Shown here: positions 28,044 through 36,487 of the stretch, in pieces
How the letters are laid out: every line of letters begins with the position of its first letter
How positions within the stretch are numbered: the first letter of the stretch is position 1
DNA from: Saprospiraceae bacterium
GTDB taxonomy: Bacteria; Bacteroidota; Bacteroidia; Chitinophagales; Saprospiraceae
NCBI GenBank assembly: GCA_026986005.1
Contig: JALSPK010000174.1
Span: 16,738 to 80,737 of the forward strand
Direction of reading: 5' to 3'
DNA: 64,000 bases
Translations under genes and position numbers: made by a program
The notes under the pieces: generated by a model
Databases searched by the model: none
The model's input: only the letters and a program-made list of their open reading frames with translations
What the model was told of the DNA's origin: nothing

Positions 28044-28937
28044 ATGACAATGAAAAAGATATTATTATCAATAGTTTTTGTTTTTGTGTTTGCTTACATA
28101 GGAAAAACACAGAGCAGATATATTTATACACAGTATTTTGTCAATCCTGTATTGATTAATCCGGGAGCAACCGGTTTTAATGGAGGACAAAGCTTATTGG
28201 CAAATTACAGGAATACTTGGGCTACTTTCCCGGGTTCTCCAAGGACATTCAGCTTCTCTTATGATGGATTAGTAACAGAAAAAGTTGGTTTGGGTGCATT
28301 TGTGATGAGTGATACATATGGTTCATTACAGACTACTAAGGGACAATTGTCCTATTCATACAATCTGAAAGGGAAGGACTATAACTTTGGTCTTGGATTT
28401 ACAACAGAATACTCAAAGTACAATCTTACTGGAGGTGGCTTTGGATCAAATGCAAATGATCCCATGATTGTCAAAAGAAGAGATGGAGATAAATTCTTTG
28501 AGGTGGCAGTAGGAGCTCATGGAACATTGCAGGATAGATTTATGGTAAGCGTTGTCTTCCCGGGCTTGGTAAGATCAAAAATCAATGCTGATGAAAATGA
28601 AGTGAAAGAAGAAAAACAGTTCAATTATATTATTGGTCTTGGCTATATCTATAAAATTCCTGAGTATGAAATGGGAATTTACCCAAGTCTTTATGTAAAG
28701 AAGTTGAGAAATATCAAGACTTTGATTGATGCCAATCTTTTATTGACATTTTATGACAATATGTTATCAGGTGGAGTTACTTATGGATTTGGGGATGACA
28801 ATAGATTAGGTTTTATCATTGGGGCAAAATTGAATAAGTTAAGTTTTAACTATTCCTACGATTTTTCTTTCAAAGGATTTCAAGGGTACAACAACGGTTC
28901 TCATGAATTTACAATTGGATATTATTTTAAAAGATAA
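28044..28937 (+). CDS. PorP/SprF family T9SS outer-membrane protein
   Basis: A 297-residue outer-membrane protein with a signal peptide (ILLSIVFVFVFAYIGKTQS) and a typical PorP/SprF opening: YTQYFVNPVLINPGATGFNG, then YRNTWATFPGSPRTFSFSYDG. Alternating strands continue to the end (FNYSYDFSFKGF, SHEFTIGYYFKR). An ATG at 28050 is an equally possible start. It lies 27 bases after the SprB-repeat gene and probably shares its transcript. In gliding bacteria SprF is needed for secretion or attachment of SprB, so this protein is likely dedicated to the upstream adhesin. Confidence 0.92.
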   Translation: MTMKKILLSIVFVFVFAYIGKTQSRYIYTQYFVNPVLINPGATGFNGGQSLLANYRNTWATFPGSPRTFSFSYDGLVTEKVGLGAFVMSDTYGSLQTTKGQLSYSYNLKGKDYNFGLGFTTEYSKYNLTGGGFGSNANDPMIVKRRDGDKFFEVAVGAHGTLQDRFMVSVVFPGLVRSKINADENEVKEEKQFNYIIGLGYIYKIPEYEMGIYPSLYVKKLRNIKTLIDANLLLTFYDNMLSGGVTYGFGDDNRLGFIIGAKLNKLSFNYSYDFSFKGFQGYNNGSHEFTIGYYFKR

Positions 28938-28955
28938 TAGTAATATGTGAAATAT

Positions 28956-28988
28956 AAAAAGCGATATCAAAAATTGGTATCGCTTTTT
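28956..28988. terminator. Bidirectional intrinsic terminator
   Basis: AAAAAGCGATATCAA (28956-28970) pairs with TTGGTATCGCTTTTT (28974-28988) around a 3-base loop, with one G-T pair. A-run and T-run on the two sides allow termination in both directions. It serves the PorP/SprF gene and the convergent glycosyltransferase, whose stop codon lies inside the stem. Confidence 0.88.
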
Positions 28989-30109
28989 TTATTTGCTACA
29001 GACTCAATAATCCGATATGTCTTTTGTGCCGAGTTGTCCCAAGAAAAGTTTTTTAACCTTTCAAATCCTTTTTTGATAAGAGTATGTCTTAGTTCTTCAC
29101 TTTCCGAAATTTTATGCATCGCTTGTGATATTGATTCTATTGATTTGGGATCGACCAAAATAGCTGCATCACCAGCAACTTCAGGCATACTAGATGTGTT
29201 GGACGTAACAACAGGAATACCTGCTTCAAAACCTTCTAAGATAGGTATTCCAAAACCTTCAAATAACGATACGTAAAACATTGCATCTGCACTACCAATA
29301 ACCTCAGGTAATTTTTCTCTTTGAAGCTGTTTTGTAATTATACTGTCCCTGAAAGGTGAATCATTAAGCGTTTTGTAATACTCTTCGGTTTTCCAGGCAG
29401 GTCGACCTATAATAGCAAGGTGGTAATTGTTGTCAGTCCTGCTCTTGAATAAGTCAAAAGCTTTTATAAGGTTTACAATGTTCTTCCTGGGATGAATTGA
29501 ACCTAAGTATACGAAATATGGATTTCCTCTTGTTAAATGCTCTCTTATTTTATTACGCTTTATTTGCGAGACAGGTTTAAAATGACCATTTGCTGCGTTG
29601 TGCACTACATCTATTTTATCTTTGTTAATACCATATTTGTCCTCGATGTCATTTTTTGTAAATTGGGAAACAGCGATTATTTTTTTTGCTTCATTGTGAA
29701 ATTTAGGAAAAAAATAATGATAATACTTTTTATTAAAATAATCTACATTATTTGTACAATGAAGAAATGCCAGATCATGACTTACTATTATCGTAGGTAC
29801 TCCGGGTTTCAAAGGCATATAGGTGTCTCCAGAGAAGAAAATATCAGGTTTAATCTTTTTTAGTTGTCTTTTGATCATTATTTCCATCCAAATAATTAAA
29901 AGTAACGGATGTCTTGTGGGAGGAGATACAATAATCGGAGTTACGTTTTCAGCAAAAATAAAACTTTTACTAAATGGTCTGTCAAAAAAGAAAAAGAATT
30001 GATCTTCAGGATGGTTAATAACTATTCGTTTTAAGATTTCAAAGTTAAATCTGGCAATCCCCTCCATCCGGTGCTCCAACAACAACCTTGTATTAACCGC
30101 TATCTTCAT
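28967..30109 (-). CDS. Glycosyltransferase family 4 (GT-B fold)
   Basis: A 380-residue retaining glycosyltransferase. The N-terminal domain starts MKIAVNTRLLLEHRMEGIARFN, a common GT4 opening that positions the acceptor. The C-terminal donor domain shows YLGSIHPRKNIVNLIKAF and the EX7E motif region SLFEGFGIPILEGFEAGIPVV, then SSMPEVAGDAAILVDP. It likely adds a hexose or mannose to a surface glycan. Its start overlaps the stop of the upstream DUF4837 lipoprotein gene by 4 bases, so they are co-transcribed. The sugar specificity cannot be told. Confidence 0.92.
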   Translation of the reverse strand: MKIAVNTRLLLEHRMEGIARFNFEILKRIVINHPEDQFFFFFDRPFSKSFIFAENVTPIIVSPPTRHPLLLIIWMEIMIKRQLKKIKPDIFFSGDTYMPLKPGVPTIIVSHDLAFLHCTNNVDYFNKKYYHYFFPKFHNEAKKIIAVSQFTKNDIEDKYGINKDKIDVVHNAANGHFKPVSQIKRNKIREHLTRGNPYFVYLGSIHPRKNIVNLIKAFDLFKSRTDNNYHLAIIGRPAWKTEEYYKTLNDSPFRDSIITKQLQREKLPEVIGSADAMFYVSLFEGFGIPILEGFEAGIPVVTSNTSSMPEVAGDAAILVDPKSIESISQAMHKISESEELRHTLIKKGFERLKNFSWDNSAQKTYRIIESVANKKSDTNF

Positions 30110-31203
30110 TTAGTGTGTTTTTCAAATTGTAAAGTGTTAGCAATAATCATGAGCTGTTGCAAATATTCTTTTTTGTCCTTACCGGGAGCAAATACAAAAC
30201 CTAAAATAAAAGCTAGATCGTTTGAATTTTTATTTTTCACAAGATATGCTATAAAAGGCCCACCCATGAAGTCGTCTGTCATTTCCCATATCCCTCTGAG
30301 TTCAATAGCAGTATTTTCATTTATTGTTCTAGAGAAAGACAAAACAGGCAAATCTTTATCATTTACTACTAATTTAGATTTTTCAGTATCTGAAGACACA
30401 TATTTGCCGAAGTTGTTTATCAAATTGATAATATATTTTTTAGTAAATTGAGACGTATCTTTGTATTCAAGAGTCTTTACTATAATATTGCTGATAGCTT
30501 TTTTTGTATCTCGTCTACCCCAAAGCAATTTTTCGTCATCTTTGAATAATGCTTGAATATAGTCTTTCGGAATTTTGATGTTTATACCAAGCACTTCTTT
30601 TGCCCTTACTCCCATTATACCATTTACCCCTTGAAAATAAGTGGCGGATTTTATTTGAGGTTCGTCGTGAAGATGAATTTTATCGGTAATAATACTGAAA
30701 TTATTTCTGATGGCATTTATGAGGTCATCAGCATTTTTACCTGCGATGTAGATTATTAGCTGGTCTCTAGCCCATTTATCTCTAGTATAAATTACATTGT
30801 ACCCATCATTGTCTAGGATTTTTTGTACCCTTGACTTTCCCAGGTCTTTGTAGAACAATTTAGTTACTTTTGATGCGGTATCTTGCAAGTTGACGAGTAT
30901 GATGTATGATCTCAATTGTCTTCTTAGTGGCTGAGCATCTATCTCTCGATATGTGAAGTACCTTGTATGAAACAAAGGTTCGGGATTAGGAGTAATAGGA
31001 AAAGCAGATTCAAAGAAATACTTAAAAGTATCGCCAATCTCGCTTTTTATAATTGACTTATCAGCTATTACAACTACATCATTTGATTTTGAAATAGCAA
31101 TGGGCTTACTCATAGAGGCTTTTCCTGAATTGTTCATACAAGAAAAAATAGTAGTCAGACCCAATAAAATTATTACTAAATAAATGAACCTAAATTTTAT
31201 CAT
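30106..31203 (-). CDS. DUF4837 family lipoprotein
   Basis: A 365-residue protein with a lipoprotein signal (IYLVIILLGLTTIFSC). The mature sequence fits the Bacteroidota-specific DUF4837 family: an early VVVIADKSIIKSEIGDTFKYFF segment, LRRQLRSYIILVNL, the WARDQLIIYIAGKNADDL stretch, a second half with RTINENTAIELRGIWEM, and a final AFILGFVFAPGKDK motif. The family's function is not known. Members are predicted periplasmic or outer-membrane-anchored. It overlaps the glycosyltransferase gene by 4 bases. Confidence 0.8.
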   Translation of the reverse strand: MIKFRFIYLVIILLGLTTIFSCMNNSGKASMSKPIAISKSNDVVVIADKSIIKSEIGDTFKYFFESAFPITPNPEPLFHTRYFTYREIDAQPLRRQLRSYIILVNLQDTASKVTKLFYKDLGKSRVQKILDNDGYNVIYTRDKWARDQLIIYIAGKNADDLINAIRNNFSIITDKIHLHDEPQIKSATYFQGVNGIMGVRAKEVLGINIKIPKDYIQALFKDDEKLLWGRRDTKKAISNIIVKTLEYKDTSQFTKKYIINLINNFGKYVSSDTEKSKLVVNDKDLPVLSFSRTINENTAIELRGIWEMTDDFMGGPFIAYLVKNKNSNDLAFILGFVFAPGKDKKEYLQQLMIIANTLQFEKHTK

Positions 31204-31303
31204 AATGCAAATATATTAATTTATTTGAATAGTAGTGAATTTACGCATGATACGCTTCAACTATAAGATGCATTTTGTATTAATTTAGTTGTGTAGATAT
31301 CTG

Positions 31304-32374
31304 CTATAAATGTAAAATATGATTTAAAATGTCATTCGATTTTGTATGCATTTTATTTAAAAGTTTTAATTGAACTTTGCTTCTGTTTAGATTTTGTTCA
31401 GGATAATCAACTTGATAATAAATATCATTTTCCAGATAATCGGTATAAAACCTGATTATTTGTTCAAATGTGATTATCAATGGGAATATCGTTAACCCAT
31501 GAATTTCTTTACGAGTCAAATAGTCTTTCATTATCATCAAATACGCTGAAGCAAACCTTTGAAATGAAGAAAAGTCAAAGTCAACTTTCTCAAGGTTTGT
31601 CTCATTTTCATCAGAAGTGTTGCACAATGATCTTACAGCATCTCCAAAATCTACCGGAATAAACCCCGGCATTATAGTGTCATGGTCGATTAAACTTATA
31701 GCTGTATTGTTTTGAAAAAGAATATTTGATAATTTTGGGTCATTATGAACTACTCTATTAGGTAATGATTGGTTTTTTGTGATATTATCATATTTGTCAA
31801 TGAGATATTCGTATTTGTGAAGTTTTGAAAATATATTTTTGGTATGCTTTAGTCTTTTAGGATTTTTATTTACTATTCTGATTAGATTTTCCCATCTTAA
31901 TTTAATATTGTGAAAATCGGGAATAGTTTCATTTATAATGTTAATAGGTAAATCTAGTGTAAACAGATGAAATTTTGCAATAATCTTACCGGATTCAGTT
32001 GATATTGTTTTTTCGTCCAATAAATTTGGAGGCGTATTGGGAATATAATCCGATAAACGCCAAATTGAGTTGAACACATCTTTATAATAAGGCGTGCCTT
32101 GTGATGAAAAATAAATTTTAGAGTTTTTATACCCCTTGAATTTATTACTTTTTAGTTTTTTGTCAATATGTTCCGATACATTAATGATATTGGTCATAAG
32201 TTTTTTGTAATCTGGAAAAATATCAGTATTTATTTTTTGAAGAATAAATGATTTTTTATTTGCTTTTAGCTCCAACTTGAATGTTTTGTTGATAAGTCCG
32301 CTATTCAATTCCATAAAAAGCAGTTCACTATCTAAAACTTCAAATTGTTTAATTATATGATTCAAAATTTCCAT
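31304..32374 (-). CDS. Aminoglycoside-phosphotransferase-fold kinase, NahK-like
   Basis: A 356-residue small-molecule kinase. The N-lobe has the Lys-containing strand FILQKINTDIFPD. The catalytic loop reads VVHNDPKLSNILFQ (His-x-Asp-x-Lys-x-x-Asn) and the metal-binding motif is SLIDHDTIMPGFIPVDFGDAVR. The combination HNDPKLSN plus DxDTxMPG is typical of the branch that includes bifidobacterial N-acetylhexosamine 1-kinase, so a sugar 1-kinase role is plausible but not proved. The gene overlaps the end of the TatD gene by one base (TAATG), so translation is probably coupled. Confidence 0.8.
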   Translation of the reverse strand: MEILNHIIKQFEVLDSELLFMELNSGLINKTFKLELKANKKSFILQKINTDIFPDYKKLMTNIINVSEHIDKKLKSNKFKGYKNSKIYFSSQGTPYYKDVFNSIWRLSDYIPNTPPNLLDEKTISTESGKIIAKFHLFTLDLPINIINETIPDFHNIKLRWENLIRIVNKNPKRLKHTKNIFSKLHKYEYLIDKYDNITKNQSLPNRVVHNDPKLSNILFQNNTAISLIDHDTIMPGFIPVDFGDAVRSLCNTSDENETNLEKVDFDFSSFQRFASAYLMIMKDYLTRKEIHGLTIFPLIITFEQIIRFYTDYLENDIYYQVDYPEQNLNRSKVQLKLLNKMHTKSNDILNHILHL

Positions 32375-33138
32375 TATTTATCAAATACTTTTGAAGCATT
32401 TTTTGTAGTTATATCAGCAACATCTTTGATTGATATGTTTTTCAAATCTGCTAATTCTGCAGCTATGTGTATTAAGTAAGAGCTTTCATTTCTCTTCCCT
32501 CTAAAAGGAACAGGGGGGAGATAAGGGGCATCAGTTTCCAACAAAAGGAATTCCATAGGTATTTGGGAGACTATTTCTTTTAATCCACTATTTTTATAGG
32601 TTAAAATCCCTCCTATCCCCATATGAAAACCGAGTTTCATTATTTTAAAGGCTTGATTGATGTTTCCGGTAAAGCAGTGAAAAATACCTTTGAGACTTCC
32701 ATCTTGATATTTATCTATTATATCAATAGTAAGGTCTATGGCATCTCTAGCATGGATAATTACAGGCAAATTTAATTCTTTTGCCCACTGGATTTGTTTA
32801 CTAAAGGCATCTGTTTGTTCCTTTTTATACGTCTTGTCCCAATACAAATCAATACCTACTTCACCCACACCGGCATAATCTCCTTCAGATAACTCTTTTT
32901 CAATTACAAGCAATGACTTTTTATAATTTTCATCAACAGAACCGGGATGAAGCCCCATCATCATTTTGAAATACTCAGAATCTTTCTCCTCTAAAACTTT
33001 CATTCTTTCAATACTATCCAAATCGATATTGGGTAAATATATTTTTGATATATTATTTGATTTTGCAGAGGCGATGACTTTGTCAATGTCTTTATCAAAC
33101 TGATGAGAATAAAGATGAGAGTGTGTATCTATAAACAT
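32374..33138 (-). CDS. TatD family metal-dependent hydrolase (DNase)
   Basis: A 254-residue TIM-barrel hydrolase. The metal ligands are visible in order: DTHSHL (His6, His8), GEVGIDLYWD (Glu), VIIHARDA (His), IFHCFTG (His) and LETDAPYLPP (Asp). The length is standard for the family. TatD enzymes act as Mg-dependent 3'-5' exonucleases on DNA or RNA in the cytoplasm. It is the first gene of a two-gene unit, with the kinase gene overlapping its stop codon by one base. Confidence 0.93.
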   Translation of the reverse strand: MFIDTHSHLYSHQFDKDIDKVIASAKSNNISKIYLPNIDLDSIERMKVLEEKDSEYFKMMMGLHPGSVDENYKKSLLVIEKELSEGDYAGVGEVGIDLYWDKTYKKEQTDAFSKQIQWAKELNLPVIIHARDAIDLTIDIIDKYQDGSLKGIFHCFTGNINQAFKIMKLGFHMGIGGILTYKNSGLKEIVSQIPMEFLLLETDAPYLPPVPFRGKRNESSYLIHIAAELADLKNISIKDVADITTKNASKVFDK

Positions 33139-33461
33139 ACTATATATTAATTTGAAATTGGACTATATTAAGCTGGCAAAAAATTTTGTATTTAATAATA
33201 TAAAACTTAATCACAATTTAGTTTAAAATGGGCAAATATAAATTAAAGCACTGGACAAATTAGTAATCTGATGAAAATATTTTTTATTGGCATACAACCA
33301 AAATCTTCATACAATCATCTTAATATTATCAAATGTCTAATTTTTAGTCTAAAACACATTAACTAATAATAAATCTATTTTTCAATGCAAAGAGAATTTG
33401 AAAAATATTATGAAAAACTGATTTTTTTTATGATTTTTGCGTTCACGTAATGCAAGACTTT
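33139..33461. other. AT-rich intergenic region upstream of tRNA-Ser
   Basis: About 320 bases between the minus-strand TatD gene and the tRNA. One match to the -7 element facing TatD is present (TATATTTG on the minus strand at 33233-33240); a TTG lies 15 bases further upstream, shorter than usual. Nothing else was recognised. Confidence 0.4.
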
Positions 33462-33549
33462 GGAGAGTTGGCCGAGCGGCTTAAGGCGCACGCTTGGAAA
33501 GCGTGTGTACCCCAAAAGGGTACCAAGGGTTCAAATCCCTTACTCTCCG
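33462..33549 (+). tRNA. tRNA-Ser (anticodon GGA)
   Basis: A full 88-base class II tRNA. The acceptor stem GGAGAGT (33462-33468) pairs perfectly with ACTCTCC (33542-33548), with discriminator G at 33549. The anticodon arm is CACGC-TTGGAAA-GCGTG, giving anticodon GGA. A long variable arm (GTACCC / GGGTAC) and a T arm (AAGGG-TTCAAAT-CCCTT) are present. The CCA end is not encoded, so it depends on a CCA-adding enzyme such as the one at 3828-5237. Confidence 0.97.
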
Positions 33550-33768
33550 CAAATTGCTTTTTAGAAGATAAATCTTAAAGAAGATTTGAGAAAATGTAAA
33601 TGAAAAGTATTACGAGAATTGCAAGGATTATTTATAGCTTTTTCATAAATTTAGCATAAAAATTGTTAAAAAGTGTGATAAATTTTAGGAAATATAAATA
33701 TTGTTTGTATTTTTAAAGCTTGAAAGTAAATTTATAATTAAAATTATTCAAAAGAAAACAAAGAGATT

Positions 33769-34485
33769 ATGCGAAAATTACTAGTATTTTTAGGTGTTTT
33801 TATCAGTACAGCTTACTTCAATGCTGTAAATTTAATGGCAGGAGATGGTGTATCATCATTTCAAATTTTGAAAGAAAAATTTATTGAAGGGGATTGGAGA
33901 TTTATGAGTTTGGTATTGGTTGTTTTGATATTGGGTCTTGCATTCAGTATTGAGAGGATTATCACATTAAACTTAGCAACTGTTAATGTTAATAAGTTGA
34001 TGAAGAAGGTTGATGATAAATTGGCAGAAGGGGATATGGAAGGTGCGATGGAGATATGTAAATCAACTCCCGGACCTACTTCAGCAGTAGTATATGAAGG
34101 ATTGAAAAATGCAAAATATGGTCCGGAAGCTGTTGAAAAGTCAATAGTATCTTTTGGTTCTGTGCAAATGGGACATTTAGAAAAAGGATTGGTTTGGATT
34201 TCACTTTTTATTGCAATTGCACCGATGTTGGGATTCCTTGGTACTGTAATTGGTATGATTCAGGCATTTGATACTATCCAACAAGTAGGGGATATTTCTC
34301 CCACTGTTGTTGCCGGTGGTATTAAGGTAGCGCTTTTGACAACCGTATTCGGTTTGATTTCAGCTATTATACTTCAAATATTCTACAACTATATTGTAAC
34401 AAAGATCGATGGTATCGTGATCAGTATGGAAGAAGCTTCTATCACATTTTTGGATATGTTGATAGAAAGAGGTGTTTTTAAATAA
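33769..34485 (+). CDS. exbB: MotA/TolQ/ExbB proton channel family protein
   Basis: A 238-residue inner-membrane protein, the channel scaffold that couples the proton gradient to outer-membrane transport with ExbD. It starts with a hydrophobic leader-like segment, then a transmembrane helix (SLVLVVLILGLAFSIERI), a cytoplasmic region, and the two conserved helices GLVWISLFIAIAPMLGFLGT with VIGMIQAF, and GGIKVALLTTVFGLISAIIL. It heads an operon with a four-helix membrane protein and two ExbD-like proteins (gaps of 18, 6 and 25 bases). No TonB gene is adjacent. It lies 219 bases after the tRNA. Confidence 0.93.
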   Translation: MRKLLVFLGVFISTAYFNAVNLMAGDGVSSFQILKEKFIEGDWRFMSLVLVVLILGLAFSIERIITLNLATVNVNKLMKKVDDKLAEGDMEGAMEICKSTPGPTSAVVYEGLKNAKYGPEAVEKSIVSFGSVQMGHLEKGLVWISLFIAIAPMLGFLGTVIGMIQAFDTIQQVGDISPTVVAGGIKVALLTTVFGLISAIILQIFYNYIVTKIDGIVISMEEASITFLDMLIERGVFK

Positions 34486-34503
34486 AAAGTAAAAAATAAA
34501 ATT

Positions 34504-35016
34504 ATGAATAAAGTCTATAATTTTTTCATGAAATATGGAGGTCTGCTCGCATTGGTGATTTCTGTGTTGATACTAGTGGTATACTTTTTTAGTATTACCG
34601 GTGGTTTCTCAAGTACAGAAGGTATCGATTCCGGTACGGATCTTGCAAAATACATTCACGAGAAGGATGCTCAGCCGATTAATTTTTTCAACTTTGGTCT
34701 GAAGGCAGCTATTTTTATGACGTTCTTAGCTGCTATTGCATGGATTCTTTTCGGTTTGTTTGGGTTGGTATTAGACCCAAAAGGTTCGCTTAAGTTTTTG
34801 TTGAGCTTCGGTGTTGTTGTGGTGTTGTTCTTTATATTCAAAGGCTCGTCAGATAATGAAACAACAGGAAGACTGGGTGAGCTATTGGTAGACCCTGAAT
34901 ATCACGTTGGTGACTGGGGTCCAACTATTACTGCCGGACTTAAGACTATGTTAAGTTTGTTCGGATTGTCCGTAGTGACATTGATAGTAAGTGAATTGTT
35001 AAGTATGTTTAAATAA
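34504..35016 (+). CDS. Four-helix membrane protein of the ExbBD operon
   Basis: A 170-residue protein with four clear hydrophobic segments, at about residues 12-32 (LLALVISVLILVVYFFSIT), 64-92, 96-112 (FLLSFGVVVVLFFIF) and 146-168. Between the first two is a polar loop, and another acidic loop (LLVDPEYHVGDWGPT) precedes the last. I do not recognise a named family. Its place between exbB and exbD, 18 bases after one and 6 before the other, says it belongs to the same energy-transduction complex. Similar small membrane proteins occur at this position in other Bacteroidota exb loci as far as I recall; an accessory role is inferred. Confidence 0.7.
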   Translation: MNKVYNFFMKYGGLLALVISVLILVVYFFSITGGFSSTEGIDSGTDLAKYIHEKDAQPINFFNFGLKAAIFMTFLAAIAWILFGLFGLVLDPKGSLKFLLSFGVVVVLFFIFKGSSDNETTGRLGELLVDPEYHVGDWGPTITAGLKTMLSLFGLSVVTLIVSELLSMFK

Positions 35017-35022
35017 TTTATT

Positions 35023-35583
35023 ATGGCTAGAAAAAGTTCAAAAGATAGGGTGAGTAATGAAGTGAATGCCGGTTCTATGGCCGATATTGCTTTCTTGCTT
35101 TTGATTTTCTTCCTTGTAACTACTACAATGGATCAGGATAAAGGATTGCTTGTGAAGTTGCCACCATGGGATGATAACCCCGTAAAGCAGGAAGTTAAAA
35201 TTAAAAAGAGGAATGTTTTTTCTGTTTTGGTTAATGCTAATGACGAGCTTTTGGTTAGAGGTACGCCTGTAGATATAAATATTTTAAGATTAAAAACGAA
35301 AGAGTTTTTGATGAATCCTAAAGGAGCAGAGGATATGGCAGAATCTCCTACAAAAGCTATTATTTCATTAAAGAATGATAGGGGGACTCATTATTCAAAA
35401 TATCTTGCTGTATATAATGAGCTGAAAGCGGCTTATAATGAATTGCGTAATGAAGAATCACAGAAAAGATATGGAAAACCATTGGATAAATTGCCAAGAG
35501 CAAAACAGAAAATAATTTTAGCTCAGATACCTTTAATCCTTTCGGAAGCTGAGTCTACAAATTATGGAGAGGAAGATAAGTAG
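35023..35583 (+). CDS. exbD: ExbD/TolR family biopolymer transport protein (first copy)
   Basis: A 186-residue protein with a short cytoplasmic N-terminus, one transmembrane helix and a periplasmic domain. The helix SMADIAFLLLIFFLVTTTM holds the conserved membrane aspartate (ADIAF) that carries protons through the ExbBD complex. The periplasmic part contains RNVFSVLVNANDELLVRG, the strand pattern of the TolR/ExbD fold, and a longer charged insert than in Proteobacterial ExbD. It is the first of two tandem exbD-like genes. Confidence 0.92.
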   Translation: MARKSSKDRVSNEVNAGSMADIAFLLLIFFLVTTTMDQDKGLLVKLPPWDDNPVKQEVKIKKRNVFSVLVNANDELLVRGTPVDINILRLKTKEFLMNPKGAEDMAESPTKAIISLKNDRGTHYSKYLAVYNELKAAYNELRNEESQKRYGKPLDKLPRAKQKIILAQIPLILSEAESTNYGEEDK

Positions 35584-35608
35584 TTTTAATATTTAAATAA
35601 AGAATAAT

Positions 35609-36088
35609 ATGTCAAAATTTGAAAAAAAACGAGGAAAAACCTCACCGGCTATATCTACAGCATCATTACCGGATATTATTTTTATGTTGTTGTTCTTTTT
35701 TATGACAGTGACAGTTATGAGAAATAGTTCGCTCAAGGTGGATGTAAATATACCTGAAGCGACAGAGTTGACAAAATTGGAGAAGAAGTCCTTAGTTAAT
35801 TTTGTTTTTATCGGCAAACCAATGGTACAATATCAGGCTGTAAGAGGTACTAGTCCACAATTGCAACTTGGAGATAAGTTTTCTAATATTAATGATATTC
35901 CTGTGTTTTTAGAAAAACACAGAGCCAAGGTTCCGGAAAAGCAAAGGTCAATGATTATTTCTTCATTGAAAATAGATAGCAAAGTCACTATGGGCATTGT
36001 ATCTGATGTAAAAGATCAATTGAGAAAATCAGAGCAGCTCAAAGTTAACTATTCTGCCAAAGCAAGAGCAGGTGATAAATTCAAATAA
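35609..36088 (+). CDS. exbD: ExbD/TolR family biopolymer transport protein (second copy)
   Basis: A 159-residue paralogue of the upstream ExbD. Its helix TASLPDIIFMLLFFFMTVTVM keeps the proton-carrying aspartate (PDIIF). The periplasmic domain is shorter and diverged (VFIGKPMVQYQ, then SMIISSLKIDSKVTMGIVSDVKDQLR). Two different ExbD-like subunits after one ExbB is a common Bacteroidota arrangement and may allow mixed complexes. It ends the operon, 63 bases before a clear terminator. Confidence 0.92.
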   Translation: MSKFEKKRGKTSPAISTASLPDIIFMLLFFFMTVTVMRNSSLKVDVNIPEATELTKLEKKSLVNFVFIGKPMVQYQAVRGTSPQLQLGDKFSNINDIPVFLEKHRAKVPEKQRSMIISSLKIDSKVTMGIVSDVKDQLRKSEQLKVNYSAKARAGDKFK

Positions 36089-36151
36089 TATCAAATTTAC
36101 AAAGGTTTATGATATAAAATAGATATAAATACAATAGATGAATTATGAATT

Positions 36152-36186
36152 AAAAGGGATTGAATTTATTCAGTCCCTTTTTTATT
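36152..36186 (+). terminator. Intrinsic terminator after the ExbBD operon
   Basis: AAAAGGGATTGAA (36152-36164) pairs with TTCAGTCCCTTTT (36169-36181), 13 pairs with one G-T and a 4-base loop, followed by more T. Confidence 0.9.
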
Positions 36187-36202
36187 GCGATGGTATAAAT
36201 AT

Positions 36203-36256
36203 TGTCTGTCTATAAATTGCTTTATTTTTCAAAAATCAAGTACTTTATGGACAGAC
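36203..36256. repeat. 54-bp minimal copy of the repeat family (paired terminal motifs)
   Basis: TGTCTGTCTATAAA at the left and the inverted TTTATGGACAGACA at the right enclose about 26 AT-rich bases that continue the imperfect pairing. It contains only the ends of the element described at 386-549. It lies between the exb operon terminator and the EF-G paralogue, in a gene-free stretch (36089-36487) that otherwise holds only a weak -7 match (TAATTTTG at 36377-36384). Confidence 0.7.
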
Positions 36257-36487
36257 ACTAAATAAAATCTTTTTTATTTATTCTATTTCCAAATAAAATA
36301 AATTGCTATTAATAATCAGACTTATAAATATAATACATTTATTTGTTGTTTAATTTAGTTTGTTTTAACTAAAATATAATTTTGTGGGTAAATAAAAAGT
36401 TCGTAAATTCATGCCTTGTTTAAAACGATACCAATTTTAAGATACAATTGGTTAAGCGTAATTGTGATACTATAAAATAAAAATATT

